Assembly (NCBI RefSeq): GCF_001612885.1
Contig: NZ_BDBH01000011.1
Span: forward strand, 248,001 to 312,000
Length of the DNA stretch: 64,000 bases
Direction: 5' to 3'
Origin: Nocardia harenae NBRC 108248
GTDB lineage: Bacteria > Actinomycetota > Actinomycetes > Mycobacteriales > Mycobacteriaceae
Shown here: positions 53,251 to 63,357 of the stretch, piece after piece
How the letters are laid out: the number at the start of each line of letters is the position of its first letter
Numbering within the stretch: the stretch's first letter is position 1
Program-made: the position numbers and the translations under genes
The notes under the pieces: generated by a model
The model's database searches: none
What the model was told of the DNA's origin: nothing
What the model saw: the letters and a program-made list of their open reading frames with translations, nothing else

Positions 53251-54471
53251 TTACCCGATCCGCACCGGCACCCGCGTCCACCCCGCGACGCTGGTCTCCC
53301 GCGACCGCCGCAGCCCGGCCGGGTCGACGCTGAACGTCGGCATGGCCTCGACCATGGCCTCCAGCCCGATTCGCCCCTCCAGCCGGGCCAGCGCGGCGCC
53401 GAGGCAGCGGTGGATGCCGTAGCCGAAGCCGAGGTTGTTGCCGCTGAACGCCCGCGTGATGTCGAAGCGCTCGGCCTCCGGGATCGAGCGGGGATCGCGG
53501 GTGGCCGAGGCGAGCAGCATGAGCACCGGGCTGTGCGCCGGAATCGTGCGGCCGTGCAGCTCGACATCGCGCAGCGTGTACCGCACGTCGTACTGCACCG
53601 GCCCCTCGTACCGCAGCACCTCCTCGAAGGCGCCCGCCAGCAGCGAGCGGTCCGCGCGCAGCGCCCGCCACTGCTCCGGGTGCGCGCCGAAGAGCACCGC
53701 CGCGCTGCCGAGCAGCTTGGCGACGGTCTCCGCCCCCGCCCCGGCCAGCAGCGAGATGAACCCGAGGATCTCGCGATCGGTGAGCCGGGTCGCGGCGCCC
53801 TCCTCGCGATCCACCTCGACCTCGATCAACCGGCTGATCATGTCGTCCTGCGGCCGGGCCCGGCGCTCGGCGATCAGCGCGGCGTAGTACCCGGTGCTGG
53901 CCTGCGACGCCTCCCGCCCCGCCGCGCTCATCCCGATCTGCCCAGGCTCGCGCTCCAGCGGAATCGCCAGCCACTGCCGCAGCTGCGGCCGATCCGCCTT
54001 CGGCACCCCGAGCATGGTGGTGATGACCTCGAGCGGGAAGAGGTTCGAGTAGTCGGCGACCACGTCCACCGCGCCGCCGCGCAGCCCGTCGGCGAAGGCG
54101 CGCACGGTCTCCCGGATCATGGGTTCCAGCCCGGCGATGGCGCGCGGCGTGAAGACCGCGCTCACCAGCTTGCGCATCCGGGTGTGCTCCGGCGGGTCCA
54201 TCATGATGATCATGGGTATCCGCTGCTCCGGCGGCTCCGGGGCGAGCACCTGCTCCAGGGTGACCCCGCGGCCCGAGGAGTAGGTGTCGAAGTCCTTCAT
54301 GCCCGGCAGCACGTCGGCGTAGCGGGAGAGCGCCCAGAAGCCGTAGCGGGCGCTGTGGTAGACCGGCGCGTCGGCGCGCAGCCGGCGGTAGACGGCCTGT
54401 GGGTCGTCGTGGAACGCGGCGGAGAAGGGATCGAAATCGATGGCGTCGTCGGCGACGAGCGAGTGATTCAT
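53251..54471 (-). CDS. Cytochrome P450
   Basis: 406 residues from the ATG at 54471. I-helix AGAGAETVAK near 244, ExxR in EEVLRYEGP, haem loop FGYGIHRCLG with Cys near 354. The acid in the I-helix is Glu-Thr, suited to oxygen activation. It is divergent from a TetR gene with a 33-bp imperfect palindrome between, suggesting xenobiotic- or substrate-induced expression. No ferredoxin gene is adjacent. Confidence 0.93.
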   Translation of the reverse strand: MNHSLVADDAIDFDPFSAAFHDDPQAVYRRLRADAPVYHSARYGFWALSRYADVLPGMKDFDTYSSGRGVTLEQVLAPEPPEQRIPMIIMMDPPEHTRMRKLVSAVFTPRAIAGLEPMIRETVRAFADGLRGGAVDVVADYSNLFPLEVITTMLGVPKADRPQLRQWLAIPLEREPGQIGMSAAGREASQASTGYYAALIAERRARPQDDMISRLIEVEVDREEGAATRLTDREILGFISLLAGAGAETVAKLLGSAAVLFGAHPEQWRALRADRSLLAGAFEEVLRYEGPVQYDVRYTLRDVELHGRTIPAHSPVLMLLASATRDPRSIPEAERFDITRAFSGNNLGFGYGIHRCLGAALARLEGRIGLEAMVEAMPTFSVDPAGLRRSRETSVAGWTRVPVRIG

Positions 54472-54505
54472 GGCATACCTCTTGTCTGTCCAGCCGTCGC
54501 CAGGA

Positions 54506-54538
54506 TTACACTTATTACAGATTCCGTAAAGGTTGTAA
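54506..54538. promoter_or_regulatory. Imperfect inverted repeat, TetR operator candidate
   Basis: TTACACTTATTAC (54506-54518) is mirrored by GTAAAGGTTGTAA (54526-54538) around a 7-bp centre; the outer TTACA/TGTAA and inner TTAC/GTAA arms match exactly. It lies between the P450 start and the tetR start at 54540, in DNA poorer in GC than its surroundings, so it probably overlaps both promoters. Confidence 0.65.
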
Positions 54539-54539
54539 A

Positions 54540-55067
54540 GTGCCCTCGATTTCCCCCTCCGACCACGACACCCGAACCCGCATCCTCCGGGCAACCTTCG
54601 AGGTGCTCTCCCGCAAGGGCCACGGCAAGCTGAACCTCTCCGAGGTCGCCGCGCAGGCCAGAGTCTCGCGCCCGACGCTGTACCGCTTCTTCGGCTCCAA
54701 GGCCGAGCTGCTCGCCGCGTTCGGCGAGTACGAGACGAGCAACATCGAGGCGGGGCTCCGGCTCGTCACCGATGGGCTGGAAGGGCCCGCCCGGCTGGAC
54801 GCGGTGCTGCGCTACATGGTCGAGCACCACGGCGAGTACTCGCTGAGCCGCCTGGTCGACATCGAGCCGGACTACGTGCTCGTCCAGCTGGAGCGGGTGG
54901 TCCCGATCCTGCGGCGGCTGCTCGAACCGCTGGTCACGCGGGGCGATCCGCGGATCGTCGCGGGCACGCTGGTGCGGCTGGCGGTCGCGCACTACCTGGT
55001 CGGCGGCGACGACCGGGCGGAGTTCCTGGCCCAGCTGCGGCAGGCGGCGGGGCTCGCCGAGCCCTGA
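54540..55067 (+). CDS. TetR-family transcriptional regulator
   Basis: 175 residues from a GTG start with AAAGG upstream. Residues ~10-58 are the TetR helix-turn-helix (LSEVAAQARVSRPTLYRFFGS), the rest a helical ligand domain ending LAQLRQAAGLAEP. Divergent from the P450; the operator between them suggests repression of both. It could be cotranscribed with the thioesterase 109 bp downstream. Confidence 0.92.
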   Translation: MPSISPSDHDTRTRILRATFEVLSRKGHGKLNLSEVAAQARVSRPTLYRFFGSKAELLAAFGEYETSNIEAGLRLVTDGLEGPARLDAVLRYMVEHHGEYSLSRLVDIEPDYVLVQLERVVPILRRLLEPLVTRGDPRIVAGTLVRLAVAHYLVGGDDRAEFLAQLRQAAGLAEP

Positions 55068-55176
55068 AACCGCCTATCGCCCCATCGAAACCGGGAATGC
55101 AGCGGCTGCGCGCCGCCCGCGGTTCACCCGCCGCTGGTCGAATGGGGTGGCATCGTCCGCGACCAAGGAAGAGGCC

Positions 55177-55638
55177 ATGACCAGCACCGATACCCACGCG
55201 AGCGAGACCGTCGAGAAGCGCGTGACCGAGTTGACCACGATCTTCGAGCGGGGGCTGACCGAGAATCTCGGCGTCGGCGCGTCGCTCGGCATCCGGCTGG
55301 AGGCGGCGGGCGAGGGGTACACCCGCTACTACCTGGACCCCAACCCGGCCACCATCAACGCCATGTTCACGGTGCACGGCGGCGTGCTCGCCACCCTCAT
55401 GGACACCGCCATGGGCAGCGCGGTCTTCACCAAGCTGGGCGACGGCGTCGCCTACACCACGCTCGAGCTCAAGCTGAACTTCATCCGGTCGGTCACGCTG
55501 GACGGCTCCCGGCTGACCTGCGAGGCGAGCGCCGTGCACGTCGGCCGCCGCACCGCGACCGCCGAGGGCCGGATCACCGATGCCGCGGGCAAGCTGATCG
55601 CGCACGGCAGCACCACCATCCTGGTGCTCGCGCCCTGA
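55177..55638 (+). CDS. PaaI-type hotdog thioesterase
   Basis: 153 residues from the ATG at 55177, behind GGAAGAGG. The hotdog helix FTVHGGVLATLMDTAMGSAV carries the catalytic-type HGG and Asp, and the strand TLELKLNFIRSV follows, as in PaaI/YdiI acyl-CoA thioesterases. It would hydrolyse an acyl-CoA. A strong stem-loop follows its stop. Confidence 0.88.
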   Translation: MTSTDTHASETVEKRVTELTTIFERGLTENLGVGASLGIRLEAAGEGYTRYYLDPNPATINAMFTVHGGVLATLMDTAMGSAVFTKLGDGVAYTTLELKLNFIRSVTLDGSRLTCEASAVHVGRRTATAEGRITDAAGKLIAHGSTTILVLAP

Positions 55639-55645
55639 GACGGAA

Positions 55646-55673
55646 CCGCCCCCGCCCGCGCGGGCGGGGGCGG
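55646..55673. terminator. Bidirectional stem-loop terminator
   Basis: A perfect 28-bp GC-only palindrome (CCGCCCCCGCCCGC and its complement) lies between the converging thioesterase and diiron desaturase genes. It has no T-run, as is common in high-GC actinomycetes. Confidence 0.8.
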
Positions 55674-55681
55674 TCCGGGGG

Positions 55682-56515
55682 TCAGGCCACGGTGCGGCAC
55701 TCGTCGATGAAGCGCACCAGCTCGCCGAAGCGATCCGACTCGGCGTCCACCGCGCGGTCGATCACCTTGATCAGGTGCTCGTACGCCTCGGTGTGGTCGT
55801 AGGAGGCCACGTCGGCGATCTGCAGCGCCCAGCGCCAGTAGCCGCGCATCGTATCCGCCAGCGGCATGCGGAAAGTGGCGATGACGTCGCGCAGCGGGTC
55901 GACCACGCCGTCGCCGTGCACCCGCAGGTACCGGCCGACCACGTCGGCCATGAAGCTGAAGTGCCGCGCCTCGTCCCTGGCGAGCCTGCCGAGCACGGCG
56001 GCGAGCACCGGCTCGTCCACCACGTCACGCAGGTGCTGGTAGTACATCTGGGTCGCCTTCTCCTGCACCAGGGCGTAGGCGAAGAACTGCACCGGGTGGC
56101 CGTAGGGCAGGTCGAACGGCTTCTGGCCCTCGATCGCGAGTTCGTCGCGCAGGGCGCCGCGCTCGGCGATGCCCGCGGCCTCCTGGTAGCGGGCCAGCGC
56201 CCTGGCGTGCGTGTCCTCCTCCAGTGCCCAGCGCACGGTGAAGTGGTAGAGCTCGCGGTTGTGCGTGAAGGTGGCGCGGTCGACGGTGTCGTCCACCGGG
56301 AAATGCCGGTGGTAGACGTCGAAGTAGCCGGGCAGGTGGTCCTCGATCAGGGTGACGAAGCGGACCGCCGAGCGCTGCCCGTCGGTGAGCCGGTCCGCGT
56401 CGGCGCGGGCCCAGTCGAAGGCGGTCTCCACGTCCCAGGCGCGGGCGGCGGGCGACGCGGCGAGGAAGCCGTCCACCGCGGCCGCCACCTCGGTTACCGG
56501 GATGAGCGCCGTCAT
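55682..56515 (-). CDS. Soluble diiron acyl-ACP desaturase-like enzyme
   Basis: 277 residues from an ATG overlapping the methyltransferase stop (ATGA). The four-helix diiron site is visible: E in TLIEDHLPGYF near 58, EEDTH near 101 and RDEARHFSF near 181, the ExxH pattern of ferritin-like oxygenases and acyl-ACP desaturases (DesA). It would use O2 and two irons on an ACP-bound chain. It is the last gene of the six-gene operon. Relatives include N-oxygenases such as AurF, so the reaction is not certain. Confidence 0.78.
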   Translation of the reverse strand: MTALIPVTEVAAAVDGFLAASPAARAWDVETAFDWARADADRLTDGQRSAVRFVTLIEDHLPGYFDVYHRHFPVDDTVDRATFTHNRELYHFTVRWALEEDTHARALARYQEAAGIAERGALRDELAIEGQKPFDLPYGHPVQFFAYALVQEKATQMYYQHLRDVVDEPVLAAVLGRLARDEARHFSFMADVVGRYLRVHGDGVVDPLRDVIATFRMPLADTMRGYWRWALQIADVASYDHTEAYEHLIKVIDRAVDAESDRFGELVRFIDECRTVA

Positions 56516-57420
56516 CGGGAGTTCCTGCAGGTCAGGGCGTAGTGCTTGGTGGTGTAGCCCCACCCGGCATTGGCGATCTCCAGGTAGTGCCGCAGCTGGG
56601 CGGCGAGGCCGGGGCGGTGCGCGTCGATGCGCCTGACGGCGGCGTCCACGTTCGCGATCCAGTCCTCGATGGTGCGGTGGTAGTGCGCGGTGAGGTCGTC
56701 GACGGCGGTGATCGAGAAGCCGGCGTTCTCGGCGGCGGTGACGAGCTCGGAGAGCGGGCGCAGGTCGCCCCAGCCGAAGATGTCCTCCCGCACGAACTCG
56801 GTGCCCGCCCTGGTGTCGAAGGCGGTGCGGGCGGCCCGGTTCCGGAAGCAGCTCTCCGAGACGTACAGCGCGCCGCCGCGTTTCAGCACGGTCTTGGCCC
56901 GGCCGAAGACAGCGTCCAGGTCCGGCATGTGCACGATCGAGCCGAGCAGGGTCACCGCGTCGAAGCTCTTGGCGGGCAGGTCGAGCTGCTCGAAGTGGCC
57001 GACCCGGGTGTGCACCCGGTCGGCGACGCCGCGCGCGGCGGCCTGCTCCGCGATGTACCCGTGCTGCCGCGGCGCCGGGCTGATCCCCGTTGCCTCGCAG
57101 CCGAACTCCTGCGCCATGAACAGGATCAGCGACCCCCACCCGCAGCCGACGTCGAGCAGCCGCTCCCCGCCGGTGAGCCCGAGCCGGCCCGCCACGAAGC
57201 GCAGCTTGGTGCGCTGCGCCTGCTCCAGGGTGTCGCCCTCCGACTCGTACAGCGCAGAGCTGTACTTGCGCAGCGGGTCGAGGAACTGCCCGAAGATATC
57301 CGGGTCGAGGTCGTAGTGCTGGTTGGTATCGGCGGTGACGGTCACGCTGTGTCCATCCGGCGTGCGCGAGGGCCCTCCGTGGTTGCGCTCCGCTACCGCC
57401 TGCGGGCCTGACTCGCTCAC
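56512..57420 (-). CDS. Cyclopropane-fatty-acid-synthase-like SAM methyltransferase
   Basis: 302 residues from the GTG at 57420, which overlaps the ACP stop (GTGA). Residues 1-25 are the MSESGPQAVAER peptide also found at 26021; a GTG near 57345 (VTVTADTNQHYDLD) would omit it. Then NQHYDLDPDIFGQFLDPL, LLDVGCGWGSLILF (SAM site) and GSIVHMPDLD follow, the mycolic acid/CFA methyltransferase pattern, diverged from the copy at 25054. It would methylate an ACP-bound unsaturated chain. Confidence 0.87.
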   Translation of the reverse strand: MSESGPQAVAERNHGGPSRTPDGHSVTVTADTNQHYDLDPDIFGQFLDPLRKYSSALYESEGDTLEQAQRTKLRFVAGRLGLTGGERLLDVGCGWGSLILFMAQEFGCEATGISPAPRQHGYIAEQAAARGVADRVHTRVGHFEQLDLPAKSFDAVTLLGSIVHMPDLDAVFGRAKTVLKRGGALYVSESCFRNRAARTAFDTRAGTEFVREDIFGWGDLRPLSELVTAAENAGFSITAVDDLTAHYHRTIEDWIANVDAAVRRIDAHRPGLAAQLRHYLEIANAGWGYTTKHYALTCRNSR

Positions 57421-57424
57421 GCGG
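57341..57424. repeat. ~80-bp repeat, copy 2 (ACP/methyltransferase junction)
   Basis: Matches 25943-26025 along its length (see that entry). Here it is one base longer, which keeps the MSESGPQA peptide in frame with the methyltransferase. It includes the palindrome GAGGGCCCTC. Confidence 0.8.
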
Positions 57425-57674
57425 CTTCCTCACGCAGGGCGCGGTCCACCACGGTCACGACGTCGTTCAGGCTGGAGAGGCCGAAGACCTCCTCGTCCTC
57501 CATCTCGATGTCGAAGGCGCGCTCGATCCTGGCGACCATGCGCAGCACCCGCACCGAGTCGACGCCCTCCATGCCGCGCAGGTCGGCGTCGGGGCGCAGC
57601 TCGGCGCTCGGGATGCCGGTCTCGGCGGTGGCGATCTCGGTGACGGTACGCAGGATGTCGGCGGTGCTGGTCAT
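57417..57674 (-). CDS. Free-standing acyl carrier protein
   Basis: 85 residues. Phosphopantetheine site GVDSV with Ser40 in EGVDSVRVLRMVARIERAF, and acidic helix III (EEVFGLSSLNDVV). The start overlaps the thioesterase stop and its stop overlaps the methyltransferase start. It should carry the chain activated by the FAAL at 58989. Only distantly similar to the ACP at 26018, except at the serine motif. Confidence 0.9.
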   Translation of the reverse strand: MTSTADILRTVTEIATAETGIPSAELRPDADLRGMEGVDSVRVLRMVARIERAFDIEMEDEEVFGLSSLNDVVTVVDRALREEAA

Positions 57675-58174
57675 GGCTGGACTCCGTTCGCGAGTGCGGT
57701 GGCGAGCAGGGCGACCTCGTCGTCGCCGAGGGTGAGCTGGTGCCGCACGGCGGCCAGCTCGAAGGGCTGGTAGCTGGCGGTCGAGGTGGCGCAGACGGCG
57801 CCGTCGGCGTCCCGCACCTCGGCCGAGGCCCGGATCGGGCCGGGCGCGGGCTCGGCGAGCGTGGCGACGCAGTGGTAGTCGCGGTCGATCAGCAGCGGGG
57901 TGAGGAAGCGGGTGCGCTGGCTGACGGTGAAGGCCGGATGCTGCCTGGCGAGCACGATGAGGTTGCCCATGAGCTCGTCCGCGATCACCCCGATCATGCC
58001 GCCGTGCACCACGCCGGGGTACGACTCGAAGGCGCGGCCGAGCGTGAAGTCGGTGCGCAGCCCCGCCGGGTCCGGGGTGAAGCGCAGCCGCAGCCCGCCC
58101 GCGTTGTGCGGGGAGCAGCCGAAGCAGTGGTAGTCCGGGATCACCGACCACGGCACCCGCACGGTTCCGGTCAT
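57671..58174 (-). CDS. Hotdog-fold acyl thioesterase/hydrolase
   Basis: 167 residues. CFGCSPHNAGGLRLRF at the N-terminus and YPGVVHGGMIGVIADELMGNL in the hotdog helix (HGG and catalytic Asp/Glu) put it in the PaaI/4HBT-like group that begins with the CFGC signature. It is ACP-adjacent (ATGA overlap), so release of the finished acyl chain from the ACP is a fair inference. A hydratase role cannot be excluded. Confidence 0.82.
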   Translation of the reverse strand: MTGTVRVPWSVIPDYHCFGCSPHNAGGLRLRFTPDPAGLRTDFTLGRAFESYPGVVHGGMIGVIADELMGNLIVLARQHPAFTVSQRTRFLTPLLIDRDYHCVATLAEPAPGPIRASAEVRDADGAVCATSTASYQPFELAAVRHQLTLGDDEVALLATALANGVQP

Positions 58175-58176
58175 GG

Positions 58177-58965
58177 TCAGGCGATCACGTCGGCGAGCGC
58201 GCGGCGCACCCGCGCGTTGCTGGAGAGATCCAGCCCGGTGATACCGCCGAAGGTGCGGCGGATCTTGTCGTGCAGCACGTCCAGCTCGCCCTCGGCCGCC
58301 ACCTGCTCCAGGAACAGGTCGAAGCCGGTGTCGATGGTCTCGTGGTCGCCGAGCTCGCTGATCCCGGCCTTGAAGGTGCTCACCGGGTGCTTGATCTTCG
58401 CCTCCGAGCTGTAGACGTAGAGCGTCTCCAGCACCGACGGCAGCTCCTCCGGCTTCTTCTTCAGCCGCTCGGTGGTGTAGTGGATGAACTCGCGGGCGTG
58501 CCCGGCCTCGTCCCGGCCCGCGCTGAGCAGCAGCCCCTTCAGCACCGGCTCCCGCACCCAGGCGGCGACCGCGCGGTAGATGTGGTTCACCGTGAGCTCG
58601 GAGATGATGTTGGTGGCCAGCGTCGCCGACGGCGTGGTCCCCGGCGCGTACGGCTCGCGCATGGAGTCCACCGCCGCGGTGTCCACCGCCTCGCCCACCG
58701 CGTCCAGCCAGGCCCGGAAGGCGTAGTGGTGCTGCACCTCCTGGTAGCCCCAGACCACGGCGAAGGTGGAGAAGTCGTAGTCGTCGACGAACTCGTTCAT
58801 GAAGCCGTGCACGGCCGCGATGACATTGGACTCGCCCATGGTCGCGCTCTTGGCCAGGGTCACGTACTCGGGCCGGACCAGGTCGAGCTCGACGGCGCCG
58901 AGCTCCAGGTCGGCGAGGCGCCAGTGCAGGCGCTCGTAGTGGCGGAAGACGTCGTAGCTGTGCAC
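58177..58965 (-). CDS. Soluble diiron acyl-ACP desaturase-like enzyme, second copy
   Basis: 262 residues. GTG at 58965 is chosen because GGAG lies five bases upstream. Ferritin-like diiron ligands: E in GFMNEFVDD, EVQHHYAF near 76, and RDEAGHAREF near 152. It resembles mycobacterial acyl-ACP desaturases more than the AurF group. Different from the enzyme at 55682, so the operon encodes two non-identical oxygenases, perhaps acting at different positions. It is separated by 2 bp from the thioesterase and 23 bp from the FAAL. Confidence 0.8.
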   Translation of the reverse strand: MHSYDVFRHYERLHWRLADLELGAVELDLVRPEYVTLAKSATMGESNVIAAVHGFMNEFVDDYDFSTFAVVWGYQEVQHHYAFRAWLDAVGEAVDTAAVDSMREPYAPGTTPSATLATNIISELTVNHIYRAVAAWVREPVLKGLLLSAGRDEAGHAREFIHYTTERLKKKPEELPSVLETLYVYSSEAKIKHPVSTFKAGISELGDHETIDTGFDLFLEQVAAEGELDVLHDKIRRTFGGITGLDLSSNARVRRALADVIA

Positions 58966-58988
58966 GGGTACTCCGATTCCCTTGGTGG

Positions 58989-60635
58989 TTACTGTCCGAC
59001 GAGGCGGCGGGCGGCCTGGCGCTGCAGCTTGCCGCTGCTGGTCCGGGGGATGCTGCGCGGCGCGACCAGGTGCACCTCGACCGCGGTGAGCCCGAGCTCC
59101 TCGCCGGTGGCGGCCCTGACCCGCTCGGCGAGCTCGTCGGCGGCGGCGCCGGTCAGCTCGGTCTCGGCGATCAGCGTGATGACGTCGGCATCCGGCTCGG
59201 CCGCCGCCGTGCACCGGCCCCGGTACAGCCCGGGCAGGCCGCGCACCGCGGCCTCGACGTCCTGGGCGTAGTAGTTGACGCCGCGCACGGTGATCATGTC
59301 CTTGCAGCGGCCGGTGACGAAGAGCTCGCCGGCGCGCAGGTAGCCGAGGTCGCCGGTGCGCAGCCAGCCATCGGCGAAGAGCCCGGCCACGCTCGCCGGG
59401 TCGGCGGTGAGGTAGCCGCCGGTGACCGACGGGCCCTGGATCAGGATCTCGCCGACCCCGCCGTCCGGCAGGTCGGTGCCGTCCAGGTCGACCACGCGCA
59501 GCCGCATCCCCGCGACCGGGGCGCCGACCCCGGCCACCGCCCGCGCGCTCGGCAGCTCCGGCGCCACCGGGAGCGCCACCGCGTCGTCCGCGAGCCAGGT
59601 GCGGTCCACCCACTCGAAGAGCGGGGCGCGGCCGAGCGGCGGGAAGGCGACGGCCAGCGTCGCCTCCGCCATGCCGTACACCCCGAACATGGTGGTGTCG
59701 GCGAAACCCGCGGGCGCGAAGCGCTTCCGGAAGGCGTCGACCACCTCGTAGGAGATCGGCTCGGAGCCATTGCAGGCGATCCGCCAGCGGCTCAGGTCGT
59801 AGCGGGTCACCTCGGCGGGCGGGATCGCGGCGAGCAGCGCCTCGTAGCCGAAGTTCGGCATGGCGGTGATGGTGGTGCCCGACTCGGCGAACTCGGCCAG
59901 CCAGCGCGCCGGGTCCTTGACGAACGCCAGCGGCGACCACACGTGCGCCTGGATGCCGCGCAGGATCGCCGAGAGCGTGCCGAACAGCCCCATGTCGTGG
60001 AAGAGCGGCAGCCAGAAGCCGCCGCGGTCGTCCAGGTCGAGCGCGATGCCGGTGCGAATGGCGGCCAGCCCGCTCAGCACATTCCGGTGCGTGAGCCGCA
60101 CGCCCTTCGGGGTCGCGGTGCTGCCCGAGGTGAATTGCACGACGGCGAGATCATCGGGGCCGATGGCGGGCAGCAGCGTATCCGCGCTGAAGTCGTCGGC
60201 CATCAGTTCGTCGATATCCAGGAAATGCACGGCGGAATCACCGGCGAGCGCGGGCACGAGCGCGGCGAAGCGGTGCGACACCAGGACGGTGCGCATTCCG
60301 GCGGCCGCGGTGACGGCGGCGAGTTTCCGCGGGAAGGCGGCGGTCTGTTTCGCGCCCGCAGGCAGCGGCAGCGGGGTCGCGGCGCCGCCCGCGGCCGCGG
60401 CACCGAAGAGCGCGACCAGGAATTCCGGCGCGTTCGGGCAGAGGATGCCGATCGGCTCGCCGCGGCCGACGCCGCGCCGGACCAGCCCGGCGGCCAGCAC
60501 CCCCGCGCGGCGGTGCAGCTCGGCGTAGGGAACGGTCTCCGACACCGACCAGAATGTCGCGGTCACCGCCGGAAAGGCTGCCGCGATTCCGGCCAGCCGA
60601 TCGGGGAGAGTTTCGGCGCTATCCGCGGAATGCAT
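58989..60635 (-). CDS. Fatty acyl-AMP ligase (FAAL-type)
   Basis: 548 residues from the ATG at 60635; upstream in-frame starts exist (GTG 60668) and no ribosome site decides. Motifs: FTSGSTATPKG, WLPLFHDMGLFG, the ACNGSEPISY block of FAALs, GVYGMAEATLAV, DMITVRGVNYYAQDVE and RTSSGKLQR with the catalytic lysine. It should activate a fatty acid and load it on the operon's ACP. It is the first gene of the operon and divergent from the P450 at 60908 across 272 bp. Confidence 0.9.
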   Translation of the reverse strand: MHSADSAETLPDRLAGIAAAFPAVTATFWSVSETVPYAELHRRAGVLAAGLVRRGVGRGEPIGILCPNAPEFLVALFGAAAAGGAATPLPLPAGAKQTAAFPRKLAAVTAAAGMRTVLVSHRFAALVPALAGDSAVHFLDIDELMADDFSADTLLPAIGPDDLAVVQFTSGSTATPKGVRLTHRNVLSGLAAIRTGIALDLDDRGGFWLPLFHDMGLFGTLSAILRGIQAHVWSPLAFVKDPARWLAEFAESGTTITAMPNFGYEALLAAIPPAEVTRYDLSRWRIACNGSEPISYEVVDAFRKRFAPAGFADTTMFGVYGMAEATLAVAFPPLGRAPLFEWVDRTWLADDAVALPVAPELPSARAVAGVGAPVAGMRLRVVDLDGTDLPDGGVGEILIQGPSVTGGYLTADPASVAGLFADGWLRTGDLGYLRAGELFVTGRCKDMITVRGVNYYAQDVEAAVRGLPGLYRGRCTAAAEPDADVITLIAETELTGAAADELAERVRAATGEELGLTAVEVHLVAPRSIPRTSSGKLQRQAARRLVGQ

Positions 60636-60907
60636 GCAGGCAACGACACCAGCGCATTGTGACGGCACCGCGAATTCACCGTGAACGACGGTCTTCGATA
60701 AAGAAGGACGATCGCCCGATCACGCTGTGCGATAACGCAGTTCGGCTATGGCGCGATAGAAGCGGGCGATTGCCACCGCAGCCCGCATTCGCACCCCGCG
60801 ACGATGAACCCCGACAGCATTCTCCGCGTCCAGGAGCAGCCGGTGAATTCCCTGCAGGCCATGCACAATCCGTTTCCGGCCCTTCCGAATTCTCCCGGGA
60901 GTCATCG
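60636..60907. other. Divergent promoter region of the FAAL and P450 operons
   Basis: 272 bp, less GC-rich than its surroundings. It must hold both promoters. A short inverted repeat GATCG-CC-CGATC occurs near 60709-60720. No gene or clear -10/-35 pair is seen. Confidence 0.5.
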
Positions 60908-62142
<1,235 letters not shown>

Positions 62143-62146
<4 letters not shown>

Positions 62147-63357
62147 CCGCCGCGGACGAGATCACCTTCGACGCCTTCGACCCGGGCGCGCGCACCGACC
62201 CGTACCCGGCCTACCGCCGGGCGCGGGACGCCGCCGCGCTGCTGCCCTACGCCTTCGGCGACGTCCCGGTCACGCTGGTCACCCGGTACGAGGAGTGCGC
62301 CGCCATCCTCACCGGGGGCGACTGGGGGCACGGCTACTCCGCGGGCATCAGCCCGTTCCGGGACACCACCGCCGCCATTCCCGGCTCCTTCGTCCGGATG
62401 GACCCGCCCGAGCACAGCCGCTACCACAAGCTGGTGGCGAAGGGCTTCACCCCGCGGGTGATGGCCGAGATGGCGCCGGTGGCGGGGCGGGTCGTCGGCG
62501 AGCTGGTGGACGCCGCGCTGCGCCGCGGCGAGCTCGACATCCTGAACGACCTGGCGGTACCGCTCGCGGTCGCCATGGTCCCGGTCCGGCTGCTCGGCGC
62601 CGACCCGGCCGACGGCGCGCTCTTCCGGGGCTGGCAGCTGGCCATCGCCCGGGGCACCGACCCGGACTCCATGCTCGGCGAAGCGGAGGTCGCGGCGCGC
62701 GGCGCGGCGGCGCTGGAGTGCATGGGGTACTTCGCGCGGATCGTCGAGCAGCGCGCGGGCGACCCCGGTGCCGACCTGCTCGGCACGCTCATCGCCGCGG
62801 TCGGCGACGGCGCGCTCGCCGGGCCGGAGGTGATCGGCATCGCGCTGCTCACCCTGGTCGCCGGGATGGAGACCTCGATCAACCTGATCGGCAACGGCAT
62901 GCTCGCGCTGCTCCGCAACCCCGATCAGCTGCGGCTGCTGCGGGAGAACCGGGAGCTGATGGGGCCTGCCCTGGACGAGATGCTGCGCTACGACGCGCCC
63001 ACGCAGTTCACCATCCGGGTCGCGTTGCGCGACACCGTGGTGGGCGGGCACGAGTTCCGGCGCGGGGACGGGGTCGTGGTGCTCACCGCCTCGGCGAGCC
63101 GGGACGACCGGGTGTACCCGGCGGCCGACAGCTTCGACATCACCCGCTACGCGGGCAACCGCCCGGCGCGCAGGCACCTCGGCTTCAGTCTGGGCATCCA
63201 CTACTGCGTCGGCGCGCCGCTGGCCCGGATCGAGGCGGAGGCGGCGCTCGGCGCCCTGCTCGACCGGGCGCCGACGCTGGAGCTCGCCACCGACGCCGTG
63301 GCGTACCGGCCCAGCCTGATCCATCGCGGGATCGTCGCGCTGCCGGTGACGCTGTGA
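62143..63357 (+). CDS. Cytochrome P450
   Basis: 404 residues; the GTG overlaps the previous stop (GTGA) and follows GGAGGG. I-helix VAGMETSINL near 239 (Ser in place of the second Thr), ExxR in DEMLRYDAP, haem loop FSLGIHYCVG with Cys near 354 where the usual FG reads FS. It is clearly diverged from the first P450, so it probably acts at another position or step. Confidence 0.92.
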
